Position numbers and translations under genes: made by a program. Shown piece by piece: positions 7,607 to 15,991 of a DNA stretch of 64,000 bases. This DNA comes from Nocardioides litoris (GTDB taxonomy: Bacteria; Actinomycetota; Actinomycetes; Propionibacteriales; Nocardioidaceae): NCBI RefSeq assembly GCF_006346315.1, contig NZ_VDMR01000002.1, positions 792,468 to 856,467 of the forward strand. The letters are read 5' to 3'. The notes below the pieces were generated by a model that was not told the origin of the DNA, ran no database searches, and saw only the letters and a list, made by a program, of their open reading frames with translations. Each line of letters opens with the position of its first letter. The first letter of the stretch is position 1.

Positions 7607-8821
7607 TCAGGAGCGGCAGACCGCGGTCTCGACCATCCGGCTCACCGTGCGGACCTGCTCCAGCGAGCTCGGGAGCCCGGTCACGGCCACCACCGCCCAG
7701 CGGCCGTCGTCGGTGGCCAGGTTGCGGGTCTCGAAGCCCTGGATGTCGCCGCCGTGGCCCCAGCCGGTGACCCCGCAGCCGAGGCGGTGGCTGGCCAGGC
7801 CGAGGCCGTAGCGCCAGCCCGGGTCGGCGTCGAACCCGGGCGCCCGCACCGTGCTCCGCATCTCGCGCAGCAGGTCGGCGGGGAGCAGCCGACCGCCGAG
7901 CAGGCCCTGCATGAAGCGACCGAGGTCGCGCGGCGAGGCCACCAGCTGCCCGGCCGCCCACCCGAACGACGGGTCCATCCGAGTGATCTCCTGCCAGGCG
8001 CCGTCCGGGCCGTCGGCCAGGTAGGCGCGGGGGTGGGCGCCCCGGATGCGCCGCTCGCCGGCCGCCGGCCAGTAGGTGTCGCTGAGACCCAGCGGCCGTG
8101 CGATGCGGTCGCGGACCAGGGCGCCCATGTGGCGGCCGGTGACCCGCTGGGCGAGCAGGCCGAGCACCACGTAGTTGGTGTTGCTGTACTCCCAGCGCTG
8201 CCCGGGGCGGAAGGCCCGTCGCCCGGCCAGGGCCGCGTCGACCAGGTCGCGGGGCTCGATGTAGGTCTCGGCGAGCGAACGCAGGCTCTGGCCCTCCCCG
8301 ACCAGGAGCGTGTCGTAGTCCGGCAGCCCGCTGGTCTGCTGCAGCAGCTGGCGGACCGTGGTCCGACGCCCGTCGCCGCCGGGGCCGCGCAGCAGGCCGG
8401 GCAGGTAGCGCTCGACCGGGGCGTCCAGCCGCACCCGGCCCTCGGCCACGAGCTGGAGGACGACGACGGCGGTGAACATCTTGGTGTTGCTGGCGATGCG
8501 CACGCGCGGGTCGCGGGGGATCGGACGACCGGTGCGCAGGTCGCCGACGCCGGCGCGGTAGGTGCGCACCCGGCCGTCACGCCCCCGGACGGTGGCGACG
8601 GCGCCCGGCAGGCCGGTGGTGCGGACCAGCCGCTCCAGCCGGCGCTGGAGGACGGCGTCGCGCCCGAGCGCCGGGCGGGCCGTGCCGCTGGTCGCGCCGG
8701 CGGCCGGTGGGGCCGTCCCGGCGCCGGCCCCCAGGGCGGGGGCCGGGGAGGACACGGTCGCCGACGTGGTGACGGCGGCCAGGGCGGCCAGGGTGGCCAG
8801 GGTGCGGCGGAGGGATGGCAC
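7607..8821 (-). CDS. Secreted serine hydrolase (class C beta-lactamase / D-Ala-D-Ala carboxypeptidase fold)
   Basis: 404 residues with a signal peptide (MPSLRRTLATLAALAAV, cleavage after about residue 32). Catalytic signature: SNTK (SxxK) in ASNTKMF, YSN (YxN) in WEYSNTNYV, and HGG in WGHGGDI replacing KTG, as usual in this family. Probably an envelope-active peptidase or esterase; the family is too broad for a substrate. It lies downstream of the two-component genes on the same strand but is separated from them by a terminator hairpin. Confidence 0.9.
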   Translation of the reverse strand: MPSLRRTLATLAALAAVTTSATVSSPAPALGAGAGTAPPAAGATSGTARPALGRDAVLQRRLERLVRTTGLPGAVATVRGRDGRVRTYRAGVGDLRTGRPIPRDPRVRIASNTKMFTAVVVLQLVAEGRVRLDAPVERYLPGLLRGPGGDGRRTTVRQLLQQTSGLPDYDTLLVGEGQSLRSLAETYIEPRDLVDAALAGRRAFRPGQRWEYSNTNYVVLGLLAQRVTGRHMGALVRDRIARPLGLSDTYWPAAGERRIRGAHPRAYLADGPDGAWQEITRMDPSFGWAAGQLVASPRDLGRFMQGLLGGRLLPADLLREMRSTVRAPGFDADPGWRYGLGLASHRLGCGVTGWGHGGDIQGFETRNLATDDGRWAVVAVTGLPSSLEQVRTVSRMVETAVCRS

Positions 8822-8892
8822 GGGGAGCTCCTCGAGTGGTCGTCTGGGACGTCGTCCACGCTAGGAACGGGCGCTGCGGTCCACGAGCGGCA

Positions 8893-8920
8893 AAAGGTGC
8901 AACCTCCGGCGTGCACCTTT
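8893..8920 (-). terminator. Rho-independent terminator of the response regulator
   Basis: Perfect 9-bp arms AAAGGTGCA and TGCACCTTT with a 10-nt loop. Read on the minus strand it follows the stop codon at 8934 by 13 bp and ends in a short T run (CCTTTTG). Confidence 0.7.
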
Positions 8921-8933
8921 CGACGGGGCCGGC

Positions 8934-9620
8934 TCAGGACGGGGGCGGGTCGGGCAGCTCGACGACGCGGTTGCGGTAGGCCCACACGGCCGCCTGCAGC
9001 CGGGACCGTACGCCGAGCTTGGGCAGGATGCGGGCGAGGTGGGACTTCACCGTCGCCACCTCGACGACCAGCTCGCGCGCGATCTCGTCGTTGGACAGCC
9101 CCTCGGCCAGCAGCAGCACGATGTCGAGCTCGCGGGCGGTCAGCAGGTCGGTGGGGCGCCCCACCGACAGGGGCTGGGCGCGGCGACGATCGACGACCTC
9201 GCTGATGACCCGCTTGGTCAACGAGTCGCCCAGGGTGCCGTTGCCGGCGGCGACGGAGCGCACCGCCCGGACGAGCTCGTCGGGCTCGGCGTCCTTGAGC
9301 TGGAACCCGGAGGCACCGGCCTCCAGGGCGGCGAACAGGTAGTCGTCGACCTCGAAGGTGGTGAGGACCAGGACCGGCACCGGGTCGACCACGTCGGGAC
9401 CGGCCAGCTCCCGGGTCGCGGCGATGCCGTCGAGCACCGGCATCCGCACGTCCATGCACACCACGTCGGGTCGCAGCCGGGTGGCCAGCTCGACGGCCTC
9501 GCGGCCGTCGGCGGCGGCCCCGACGACCTCGATGCCGGGCTCGGCCCCCAGCAGCGTCGCGAGCCCGACGCGGGCGAGCGGCTGGTCGTCGGCGACGACG
9601 ACCCGCACGACGGCGTTCAT
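8934..9620 (-). CDS. LuxR/NarL-family response regulator
   Basis: 228 residues. Receiver domain 1-125: acidic pair in VVVADDQ, phospho-acceptor Asp in VVCMDVRMP (about residue 57), Thr in LVLTTFE and Lys in QLKDAEP. C-terminal LuxR HTH at about 155-215: LTARELDIVLLLAEGLSNDEIA, then VATVKSHLARILPKLGV in parts. The start overlaps the stop of the upstream kinase (ATGA), so the two are coupled and form a cognate pair. Confidence 0.95.
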   Translation of the reverse strand: MNAVVRVVVADDQPLARVGLATLLGAEPGIEVVGAAADGREAVELATRLRPDVVCMDVRMPVLDGIAATRELAGPDVVDPVPVLVLTTFEVDDYLFAALEAGASGFQLKDAEPDELVRAVRSVAAGNGTLGDSLTKRVISEVVDRRRAQPLSVGRPTDLLTARELDIVLLLAEGLSNDEIARELVVEVATVKSHLARILPKLGVRSRLQAAVWAYRNRVVELPDPPPS

Positions 9621-10882
9621 CGAGATGTCTCCTGCGCCGTCCCCTGCGCCGTCCCCTGCGCCGGCTCGGGAGCGACCCCGGCCGGCTCGCGGGGGACCCG
9701 CACGACCACCGACCAACCGCCGTCGTCGGTCGGCCCAGCGCTCACCTCGGACCCGGTGAGCTGGGCGCGCTCGCGCATGCCGAGCAGGCCGTGCCCGCCG
9801 GTGCCGGACGTCACGTGGTCGGTCGGGACGTCGGCGACCGCGGGAGGTGGGCCGTTGCGCACGGTGACCACCACGACCTCGGTGTGCTCGCCGTCGACGA
9901 CCACCGAGCAGGCGGCGCCCGGGGCGTGGCGGGCGGCGTTGGCCAGGGCCTCCTGGACCGCGCGGTAGGCCGCCAGCTGCGCGAGCGGGCCGACGTCGCG
10001 CCCGGGGTCGTCGCCGCGCTCGGTCACCGACACCTCGACGCCCGACGCCGCGACGGCGGCGACCAGGTCGCGGACGCTGGCCAGCGTCTCCGGTCGTACG
10101 TCGCCGGCGGCCCCCTGCTCGCGCAGCAGCCCGACGAGCCGGCGCAGGTCGCGCAGCACGTCGCGGCTCTGGCGGCGCACCTGGGCCGCCCCCTGCTTGG
10201 CCGTCTCGGGGTCGCGGTCGACCTGGCGCTCGACGGCGGCCGCCAGGAGGGCGATCGCGCTGAGGTGGTGGGCGGCGATGTCGTGGAGCTCGCGGGCCAT
10301 GGCCGTGCGCTCCCGGGCCACGGCGGCGTGCAGGAGCGCGTCCTGCTCGCGCAGCACGGCCCGGTCCTCCGCGGCCCGCGCGTCGCGGACCTCGCGCTGG
10401 GCCCGGATCCACGACGCGGCCAGCAGGGTGAGGAGCAGTGTGCCGCCGTACTGGAGGAGGGCGCCGGCGACGGCGGCCGCCGTCGCCGTGCCGTAGCTGG
10501 TCGTGGCGAGGGCGCCGCCGGTGACGAGCAGCAGCCCGGCCAGCACGAGCGCCGGCAGGAGCGGGCGGAGCCCGTGGCGCGCGACGCCGGAGAACACACC
10601 CACGACGACGGCGAGCGAGGTGATGCTGGTGGCGTCCTCGGCCCCGGCCAGCGCCACGATCGGGGCGACCGCGGCCAGCGCCGGCACGACCGGGCGCGGC
10701 CGGGTCCGGGCCGCAGGGAGCGCGAGCGCCTGGACGACCAGGGCCAGGGCCGTGGCCCACCACGCCGGGCTGCCGAGGTCGGGGACGCTGGTCGCGTCGT
10801 CCCCGAGCAGCCCGGCGGTGAGGAGGAGGGCGACGGTGAGCGTGCCGCACGCCGCGGAGACCGCGACGTCGGAGCGGGTCAC
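9617..10882 (-). CDS. NarL-type sensor histidine kinase
   Basis: 421 residues. N-terminal 5-6 hydrophobic helices (residues 8-175) with no large extracellular loop, then HisKA_3 with the phospho-His in ARELHDIAAHHLSAI and a C-terminal HATPase with NAARHA (N box) and GGHGLLGM (G2). GTG at 10880-10882 is the start. The C-terminus has QGTA repeats (AQGTAQGTAQ) made by a 12-bp tandem repeat. Membrane-embedded sensor, partner is the response regulator directly downstream; signal unknown, probably envelope stress by family. Confidence 0.93.
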   Translation of the reverse strand: MTRSDVAVSAACGTLTVALLLTAGLLGDDATSVPDLGSPAWWATALALVVQALALPAARTRPRPVVPALAAVAPIVALAGAEDATSITSLAVVVGVFSGVARHGLRPLLPALVLAGLLLVTGGALATTSYGTATAAAVAGALLQYGGTLLLTLLAASWIRAQREVRDARAAEDRAVLREQDALLHAAVARERTAMARELHDIAAHHLSAIALLAAAVERQVDRDPETAKQGAAQVRRQSRDVLRDLRRLVGLLREQGAAGDVRPETLASVRDLVAAVAASGVEVSVTERGDDPGRDVGPLAQLAAYRAVQEALANAARHAPGAACSVVVDGEHTEVVVVTVRNGPPPAVADVPTDHVTSGTGGHGLLGMRERAQLTGSEVSAGPTDDGGWSVVVRVPREPAGVAPEPAQGTAQGTAQETSR

Positions 10883-11008
10883 CGGGCACCTCCTCGCTGC
10901 GGCCCGACGACCCGGCCGCGGGTCGAGCCTAGCCACGGACGGACGAGCCCGCCCGCGGCCCGCCCGCGGCCCGGCTCGCGGGCCGTCCTGCGCTCCTAGG
11001 CTGGCCGG

Positions 11009-11761
11009 GTGCCCTCCTCCCGGACCCTGCAGGTCGCGCTCAACGGCGACTCCACCCACCCGGCGATGCCGCGCACGGCCGCGGAGGTCGCGGCCGACGC
11101 CGCCGCGACGGTGGCGGCCGGGGCGACCCTGCTGCACCTGCACGCCTTCGACGACGACGGCGTCGAGACCCTCGACGAGGCCGCCGTCGGCGCGACGGTC
11201 GCCGCCGTGCGGCGGGCGTGCCCGGGCGTGCCCATCTCGATGACCACGTTCGCGCAGGTCGAGCCCGACCCACGAGCGCGCCTGGCCACCGTGGCGGCCT
11301 GGCGGGTGCTGCCCGACCTCGTGCCGGCCAACCAGGGCGAGGAGGGGATCGCCGAGCTCGCCGACCTGCTGCGGAGCCGCGGGGTCGGGGTCGAGGCGTG
11401 CGTTTTCACCGAGGACGACGCCGAGACGATGCTGCGCCGGGGCGGGCTCGACCGCTACGTGCGGGTCGTGGTCGAGCCGATGGACGACGACCCCGACGCG
11501 GCGTGCGCCCGCTCGACGGCCATCGAGGACCTGCTCCGCGCCGGCGGTGTCGTGCTCGAGCAGGTGCACCACGGCATGGGCCGGGCCACCTGGCCCGTGC
11601 TGCGCCACGCGGCGGCCCGCGGTCACGGCCTGCGGATCGGGCTCGAGGACACCGGCGAGCTCCCCGACGGCACCCCTGCCCCGGGCAACGCGGCGCTGGT
11701 CGAGGCGGCCGTCGCCCTGGCCGGCCGCGGGCCGGCCGCGGGCGGGCTGGCCGCGGAATGA
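11009..11761 (+). CDS. BKACE-family beta-keto acid cleavage enzyme (DUF849)
   Basis: 250 residues. TIM-barrel BKACE family, related to 3-keto-5-aminohexanoate cleavage enzyme, which converts a beta-keto acid plus acetyl-CoA to acetoacetate plus an acyl-CoA. Seen: NGDSTHPAMP near residue 12, the metal-binding LLHLHAFD motif near 45, QVHHG and GLEDT in the C-terminal third. It is somewhat shorter than the usual 270-300 residues. GTG start. Divergent from the sensor kinase; substrate cannot be assigned. Confidence 0.85.
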   Translation: MPSSRTLQVALNGDSTHPAMPRTAAEVAADAAATVAAGATLLHLHAFDDDGVETLDEAAVGATVAAVRRACPGVPISMTTFAQVEPDPRARLATVAAWRVLPDLVPANQGEEGIAELADLLRSRGVGVEACVFTEDDAETMLRRGGLDRYVRVVVEPMDDDPDAACARSTAIEDLLRAGGVVLEQVHHGMGRATWPVLRHAAARGHGLRIGLEDTGELPDGTPAPGNAALVEAAVALAGRGPAAGGLAAE

Positions 11762-11819
11762 CGGGGGGCCCCGCGAGGTTGTGCGGGTGGCCGCACGCTG
11801 CGGCCGAGAAGGGAGCACC

Positions 11820-11987
11820 ATGGCCCACCGTTCGTCCGTCCTGCGGGGCAAGGTCCAGATGGCGTCGACCGAGTCCGCCTACCGCTACGTGACGGCCAAG
11901 AGCCGCCGCAACAGCCCCGAGCGGCTCCGGCTGCGCAAGTTCGACCCCACCGTCCGCCGGCACGTCGAGTTCGTCGAGACCCGGTAG
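11820..11987 (+). CDS. rpmG: 50S ribosomal protein bL33, cysteine-free form
   Basis: 55 residues, ATG 11820. The block YRYVTAKSRRNSPERLRLRKFDP followed by VRRHVEFVETR matches bL33 of the zinc-independent (C-minus) type, in which the two CxxC knuckles are absent; no cysteine is present. In actinobacteria such paralogues are often induced under zinc limitation by Zur, but I see no convincing Zur box in the 58 bp upstream. It stands alone, without bL28, bS14 or bS18 paralogues. Confidence 0.9.
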   Translation: MAHRSSVLRGKVQMASTESAYRYVTAKSRRNSPERLRLRKFDPTVRRHVEFVETR

Positions 11988-12002
11988 GGGTGGGGGAGCG
12001 GA

Positions 12003-12040
12003 GCCCCCGTCGGCCGTGGTGCACGGCCCGACGGGGGCTT
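12003..12040 (+). terminator. Terminator after rpmG
   Basis: Arms GCCCCCGTCGGCCGTG and CACGGCCCGACGGGGGC (one bulged base) with a 3-nt loop, followed by TT, 15 bp after the rpmG stop codon. Confidence 0.75.
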
Positions 12041-12160
12041 CGTCGCACCCCGGGCGTTGCGGCAGGCGTGGCGGCGTCGGGGCCGCACCCTGCGACCGTC
12101 GCAGGAACACCGGTGGCGTCCGCGGCGTTGCCCCAGCACCGTGTCGAGAGGGGAACGCCC

Positions 12161-13174
12161 GTGGTGCAGCTGTCGTTGCTGGACCGGTCCCGCACGCGGG
12201 CCGGCGAGCCGGACGGCGCGGCGCTCAGCCACACGGTCGAGCGTGCCGTCCGAGCGGAGGCGCTGGGGTTCCACCGGTTCTGGGTGGCCGAGCACCACGC
12301 CGTCCCCGGCATCGCCTCCGGGGCGCCCGCGGTCCTGCTGGCCGCGATCGGGACGCGCACCCGGACGATCCGCATCGGCTCGGGCGGCGTGATGCTGCCC
12401 AACCACCAGCCGTTCGTGGTGGCCGAGCAGTTCTTGGTGCTCGAGGCCCTGTTCCCCGGCCGGGTCGACCTGGGCGTGGGCCGGTCGCTCGGCTTCACCC
12501 CGCCCGTGCGTCGTGCCCTCCGGAGCCCGGCGTCCGCACCCGACTCCTTCGCCTCCGACCTCGCCGCGCTCGGCTCCTACCTCGACGGGACGGCCGAGGT
12601 CACCGCGCGCCCCGCCGTCCCGGGAGGCGTCCCCCGGTTCGTGCTCGCGACGGGCGCCGGGCTCGAGGTGGCCGCCTCGCTCGGGCTCCCCGTCGTCGTC
12701 GGCGGCCCGGTCCTGGAGAGCCCCGACCTGCCGGACCTGCTGGCCCGCTACCGATCCGGCTTCCGCGGCGACGGTCGTCCCACGGTGCTGGTGTCGGCCG
12801 ACGTCCTCGTCGCGGACACCGACGACGAGGCCCGACGACTGGCGCTGCCCGAGGCCTGGGCCTGGGCCACCTCGCGCCGCACGGGCTCGTTCCCCGCGCT
12901 GGAGCCGGTCGAGGCCGTCCAGGCCGCCGCGGCGGCGCAGGTGCCCCCGCGGGTCCGGGCCGACGTCGAGGCGAGCCGGTCGCGGGTCGTCGCCGGCAGC
13001 CCCGCCTCCGTGCGCCGCCGGCTCGAGGCCCTGGTCGACCGCACCGGCGCCGCCGAGCTGCTCGTCTTCAGCTCCACCTTCGACCGCGACGCGCTCGCCG
13101 CGTCGGACGAGGCGCTGGCCGGGCTGTTCCCCGCATCGGCACGGTCGCTCGACCGCCCCGGCACCGCGGCCTGA
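12161..13174 (+). CDS. LLM-class flavin-dependent monooxygenase (bacterial luciferase-like)
   Basis: 337 residues. Luciferase-like TIM barrel: LSLLDRS at the start, HRFWVAEHHAVPGIASG (about 42-58), IRIGSGGVMLPNH and VDLGVGRS. This is the group-2 family (MsnO8-like) of FMNH2- or F420-dependent oxygenases/reductases. GTG 12161 is preceded by GAGAGGGGA; a GTG at 12113 would add 16 unlikely residues. Soluble, cytoplasmic; the partner reductase is not adjacent. Confidence 0.88.
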   Translation: MVQLSLLDRSRTRAGEPDGAALSHTVERAVRAEALGFHRFWVAEHHAVPGIASGAPAVLLAAIGTRTRTIRIGSGGVMLPNHQPFVVAEQFLVLEALFPGRVDLGVGRSLGFTPPVRRALRSPASAPDSFASDLAALGSYLDGTAEVTARPAVPGGVPRFVLATGAGLEVAASLGLPVVVGGPVLESPDLPDLLARYRSGFRGDGRPTVLVSADVLVADTDDEARRLALPEAWAWATSRRTGSFPALEPVEAVQAAAAAQVPPRVRADVEASRSRVVAGSPASVRRRLEALVDRTGAAELLVFSSTFDRDALAASDEALAGLFPASARSLDRPGTAA

Positions 13175-13259
13175 GCGACGGGTCGCGCCGCCCGCCCAGC
13201 TCGGCGTACGGGGATCCCAGGCGGACGGCTGGACACGACACGGTCGTGCAGGCCGCGCG

Positions 13260-13742
13260 TCAGCGCACGCGGCCCTGCGTCTGGTCGGTCGGGCGGACCC
13301 CGAGCCGGGCCGCGATGCGGGCCAGGGCGGCGAGGTCGTCGGCGTCGAGCCGGTCGACGACCTCCGCCCGCACCGACGCCACGTGGGTGGGGGCCGCCTC
13401 GCGCACCAGGTCGAGGCCGGCGTCGGTCAGGGCGGCCGTGGTGGAGCGGGCGTCGTCGGGGTCGGGGCTCCGCGTGACGAGGCCGCGCTCCTCGAGCCGG
13501 CGCACGACGTTGGACAGGCGCGACAGCGAGCCGCGGGACAAGAATGCCAGGTCGCTCATCCGCAGCCGCCGCCCCGGTGCCTCGGAGAGCCCGCTGAGCA
13601 CGACGTAGTCGAACAGGGTCAGCCCGGTCGCGGCCCGCAGGGGGGCGTCGAGGCGGGCGGGCAGGACGAGGAGCAGCGACAGCAACCCCGACCAGCCCTC
13701 CTTGTCGGGCTCCGAGAGCCACCGCACGTCCGCCGCCACCAC
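13260..13742 (-). CDS. MarR family transcriptional regulator
   Basis: About 160 residues. Winged-helix core: LTLFDYVVLSGLSEAPGR, RMSDLAFLSRGSLSRLSNVV and the wing LEERGLVTRSPDPDDARS. Start is uncertain: GTG 13742 or 13739 with AGG about 9 bp upstream is preferred, because earlier codons would lie inside the operator palindromes. Divergent from the RidA gene; two copies of CTTCA-N4-TGAAG in the gap are its likely targets. Confidence 0.88.
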   Translation of the reverse strand: MVAADVRWLSEPDKEGWSGLLSLLLVLPARLDAPLRAATGLTLFDYVVLSGLSEAPGRRLRMSDLAFLSRGSLSRLSNVVRRLEERGLVTRSPDPDDARSTTAALTDAGLDLVREAAPTHVASVRAEVVDRLDADDLAALARIAARLGVRPTDQTQGRVR

Positions 13743-13753
13743 CGCACCGTACC

Positions 13754-13782
13754 TTGACTTCACGCTTGAAGTTTCACATGCT
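13754..13782 (+). promoter_or_regulatory. Promoter of the RidA gene, apparently leaderless
   Basis: TTGACT at 13754-13759, 17-bp spacer, weak -10 CATGCT at 13777-13782. The predicted transcription start falls on or next to the ATG at 13789, and no Shine-Dalgarno precedes that ATG, so the mRNA is probably leaderless. Confidence 0.5.
13757..13772. promoter_or_regulatory. MarR operator, copy 1
   Basis: ACTTCACGCTTGAAGT, a perfect dyad (ACTTCA-N4-TGAAGT) overlapping the -35 element of the RidA promoter. Confidence 0.7.
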
Positions 13783-13794
13783 TCAAGCATGAAG
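13781..13794. promoter_or_regulatory. MarR operator, copy 2
   Basis: CTTCAAGCATGAAG, same CTTCA-N4-TGAAG dyad, 23 bp centre to centre from copy 1. It contains the ATG start codon of the RidA gene. Confidence 0.7.
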
Positions 13795-14223
13795 TCATTT
13801 CTCGATCCCCCGGGCCTGCCCCGCAACGACGTCTACCGGCACGTCTCCCTGGTCCCGCTCGGCGACGGGACCCGCCTCGTGCACGTCGCCGGTCAGGTCT
13901 CCTGGGACGCCGAGGGCACCTTGGTCGCCGCCGGCGACCTCGCGGGCCAGGTGGAGCAGTGCTACGCCAACGTGGCCACCGCCCTGGCCGCCGTCGGCGG
14001 CACCCTGCGCGACGTCGTCGACCTCACGATGTACGTCGCCGACTGGCGCCCCGAGCTGATCGGCGACGTCGTGGCCGGGACGGACCGGGCGGGCGAGCGG
14101 CTGGGCGGCACGTCCGCCCCGCCGGCGACCCTGGTCGGGGTCGCGGCGCTGCACGTGCCCGAGCACCTGGTCGAGCTCAAGGCCGTCGCGGTGGTCGGGG
14201 ACGCCGTGGGCCCGGCCGCCTGA
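13789..14223 (+). CDS. RidA family protein
   Basis: 144 residues. RidA/YjgF fold: FLDPPGLP at the N-terminus, VHVAGQVSWDAEGTLV, QVEQCYANVATALAAVGGTL and DVVDLTMYVAD; the catalytic-type Arg near the C-terminus of canonical RidA (conserved IE-xxA region) is replaced by VELKAVAVV. Canonical RidA deaminates reactive enamines/imines; subfamily members without the Arg have other roles. ATG 13789 lies inside the MarR operator and is likely a leaderless start. Confidence 0.85.
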   Translation: MKSFLDPPGLPRNDVYRHVSLVPLGDGTRLVHVAGQVSWDAEGTLVAAGDLAGQVEQCYANVATALAAVGGTLRDVVDLTMYVADWRPELIGDVVAGTDRAGERLGGTSAPPATLVGVAALHVPEHLVELKAVAVVGDAVGPAA

Positions 14224-14274
14224 ACCTCGACGCCCGGCCGCCCGGATCCGGCCGCGAGGCCCGGACGGGCTTAC

Positions 14275-14287
14275 CTACCATTGGTAG
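14275..14287. promoter_or_regulatory. Palindrome upstream of the flavodoxin-fold oxidoreductase
   Basis: CTACCA-T-TGGTAG, perfect 6-1-6 dyad ending 9 bp before ATG 14297. Probable operator for the TetR protein encoded downstream (14979). Confidence 0.55.
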
Positions 14288-14296
14288 TTTGGCGGG

Positions 14297-14905
14297 ATGA
14301 CCCACACGCTGATCGTCTCCGCCCACCCCGACCCCGGCTCCCTCACGCGGGCGGTGGCCGACCGGGTCGCGCAGCGCCTGGCCCAGCACGGGACGGTCGA
14401 GGTCGCCGACCTCCACCAGGAGGGCTTCGACCCCGTCTTCTCCTCCACCGACCTCGGCCACTACCAGGCGTGGACGGGCGGGGCGCCCGCCGACGTCGTG
14501 GCGGAGCAGGAGCGCCTCGACCGGGCCACGGACCTGGTGCTGGTGTTCCCGGTGTTCTGGTGGTCGGTGCCCGCCCTGGTGAAGGGCTGGATCGACCGGG
14601 TCTTCGTCAACGGGTGGGCGTTCGACAACGATCCGGACACGGGGATCACGCCGCGCCTGGGCCGCCTCACGATCCACCTCGTGGCGGTGGCCGGCGCCGA
14701 CCACGCGCTCTACGAGCGCCACCGCTACGCGCAGTCGATGCACACCCAGCTCGTGCACGGCGTCGTCGAGTACTGCGGCGCGGTCCCGGGCGGGGTGGTC
14801 TTCCTGCACGACTCCGAGAGCCGCGACCCGGCCGTGCGCAGCAGGGCCCTCGAGGCGGCCGTGGACGAGGCGGCCGCGGCGGTCCGACCCCGCGTGGCGG
14901 GGTGA
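14297..14905 (+). CDS. NAD(P)H-dependent oxidoreductase, flavodoxin fold (NQO/MdaB-like)
   Basis: 202 residues. Flavodoxin_2 family: LIVSAHPDPGSL at the FMN/FAD phosphate loop, then HYQAWTG, VLVFPVFWWSVPALVKGWIDRVF (about 80-102) and the GWAFDNDP loop. Two-electron reduction of quinones or nitro compounds by family. A palindrome sits immediately before the gene and a TetR gene follows 73 bp downstream in the same direction, which suggests a self-contained inducible module. Confidence 0.9.
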   Translation: MTHTLIVSAHPDPGSLTRAVADRVAQRLAQHGTVEVADLHQEGFDPVFSSTDLGHYQAWTGGAPADVVAEQERLDRATDLVLVFPVFWWSVPALVKGWIDRVFVNGWAFDNDPDTGITPRLGRLTIHLVAVAGADHALYERHRYAQSMHTQLVHGVVEYCGAVPGGVVFLHDSESRDPAVRSRALEAAVDEAAAAVRPRVAG

Positions 14906-14978
14906 CCCGCGGCGAGGTGGCCCCCGCCGACCGATGCGCACCGGCCGGGACCGACCCCGGCCTGCCATCATGCCCACG

Positions 14979-15599
14979 ATGACGACGACGGCAGCCCGAC
15001 GACGCATGTCGCGCGACGACCGGCGCCGCCAGCTCGTCGAGGTGGCGCGGCGGGTCGTCGTGGAGGAGGGGGCGGACGCCCTGACGCTGGGGCGCCTCGC
15101 CGTGCGCGCCGGCGTGTCCAAGCCGGTCGTCTACGACCACTTCGGCACGCGGACGGGCGCGCTGGTCGCCCTCTACGAGGACTACGACCGGCGCCAGACC
15201 GGCCTGCTGGTGGCCGCCCTCGACGCCGCGGAGCGCTCTCTCGCGGCGCAGCTGGCCACCGTGGCCCGGTGCCACGTCGCCTGCGTCCTGGACCACGGCG
15301 CGGAGATCGGCGGCGTCGTGGCCGCGCTGGCCGGCGCCCCCGACCTCGCGGAGGTCAAGCGTCGCTCCGACGAGCGGTACGTCGAGACCTGCCGGCGGGC
15401 CATCACCGAGACCGATCCGTCCGCGGAGTGGACCGCGGCGGCGGCCATCGCCTTCCTCGGCGCGGCCGACGCGCTGTCCGAGGCGGCGCTGCGGGGAGAC
15501 CTCGCGCGGGACGAGGCCGAGGCGGCCCTCACCGACCTGCTCGCCTCGCAGGTCGTGGTCGGGACCCGACCGGACCGCGGCCGGGCGTGCCCCCCGTAG
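14979..15599 (+). CDS. TetR family regulator
   Basis: 206 residues. HTH at about residues 10-60: RRRQLVEVARRVVVEEGADALTL in parts, AVRAGVSKPVVYDHFGTR (recognition helix) and LVALYEDY. The C-terminal ligand domain is uncharacterised. ATG 14979 is used; ATG 14970 is equally possible because neither has a clear Shine-Dalgarno. Same strand as the oxidoreductase and probably controls it through the CTACCA/TGGTAG dyad. Confidence 0.88.
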   Translation: MTTTAARRRMSRDDRRRQLVEVARRVVVEEGADALTLGRLAVRAGVSKPVVYDHFGTRTGALVALYEDYDRRQTGLLVAALDAAERSLAAQLATVARCHVACVLDHGAEIGGVVAALAGAPDLAEVKRRSDERYVETCRRAITETDPSAEWTAAAAIAFLGAADALSEAALRGDLARDEAEAALTDLLASQVVVGTRPDRGRACPP

Positions 15600-15722
15600 G
15601 GGTGGACTTCGGCCCGCGACGTAACGGGGAGCCCCGCCGGCTGCAGGTACGGGTCGAGGACAGTCCTCGGTGTGCGCTCGGGCGCCTCCACCGCCCCGCG
15701 GGGCACAGCGAAGGAGAGACCC

Positions 15723-15965
15723 ATGGGATACGGCTTCGGAGCGTTCCTGCTCGTCGTCGGACTGGTGCTGGCCCTGGCCGTCACCGACAGCGTCAGCGGC
15801 ATCGACCTGACGATGGTCGGGTGGATCATGGCGGCCGTCGGCGTCGTGGTCATCGCCCTGACCGCGTTCACGTGGAACAACGGCCGCCGCGCCCGCACCA
15901 CGCAGACCGTCACCCACCCGGACGGTTCGCAGACCGTGCGTGACAACCGCAGCAACGGGATCTGA
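15723..15965 (+). CDS. DUF6458 family membrane protein
   Basis: 80 residues. Two transmembrane helices: residues 4-22 (FGAFLLVVGLVLALAV) and 32-50 (VGWIMAAVGVVVIALTAF), matching DUF6458, then a hydrophilic tail with TQTVTHPDGSQTV. AAGGAGAGA precedes ATG 15723. Function unknown. The stop at 15963-15965 is followed by GAGGAG and a short downstream frame. Confidence 0.85.
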   Translation: MGYGFGAFLLVVGLVLALAVTDSVSGIDLTMVGWIMAAVGVVVIALTAFTWNNGRRARTTQTVTHPDGSQTVRDNRSNGI

Positions 15966-15991
15966 TCGCCACGGCCGAGGAGACCACGCCA

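Noticed and set aside
11762..11819. Zur box upstream of the cysteine-free bL33 gene
   Set aside because: The 58 bp are GC-rich and contain no TGAxAATGATTATCA-like dyad.
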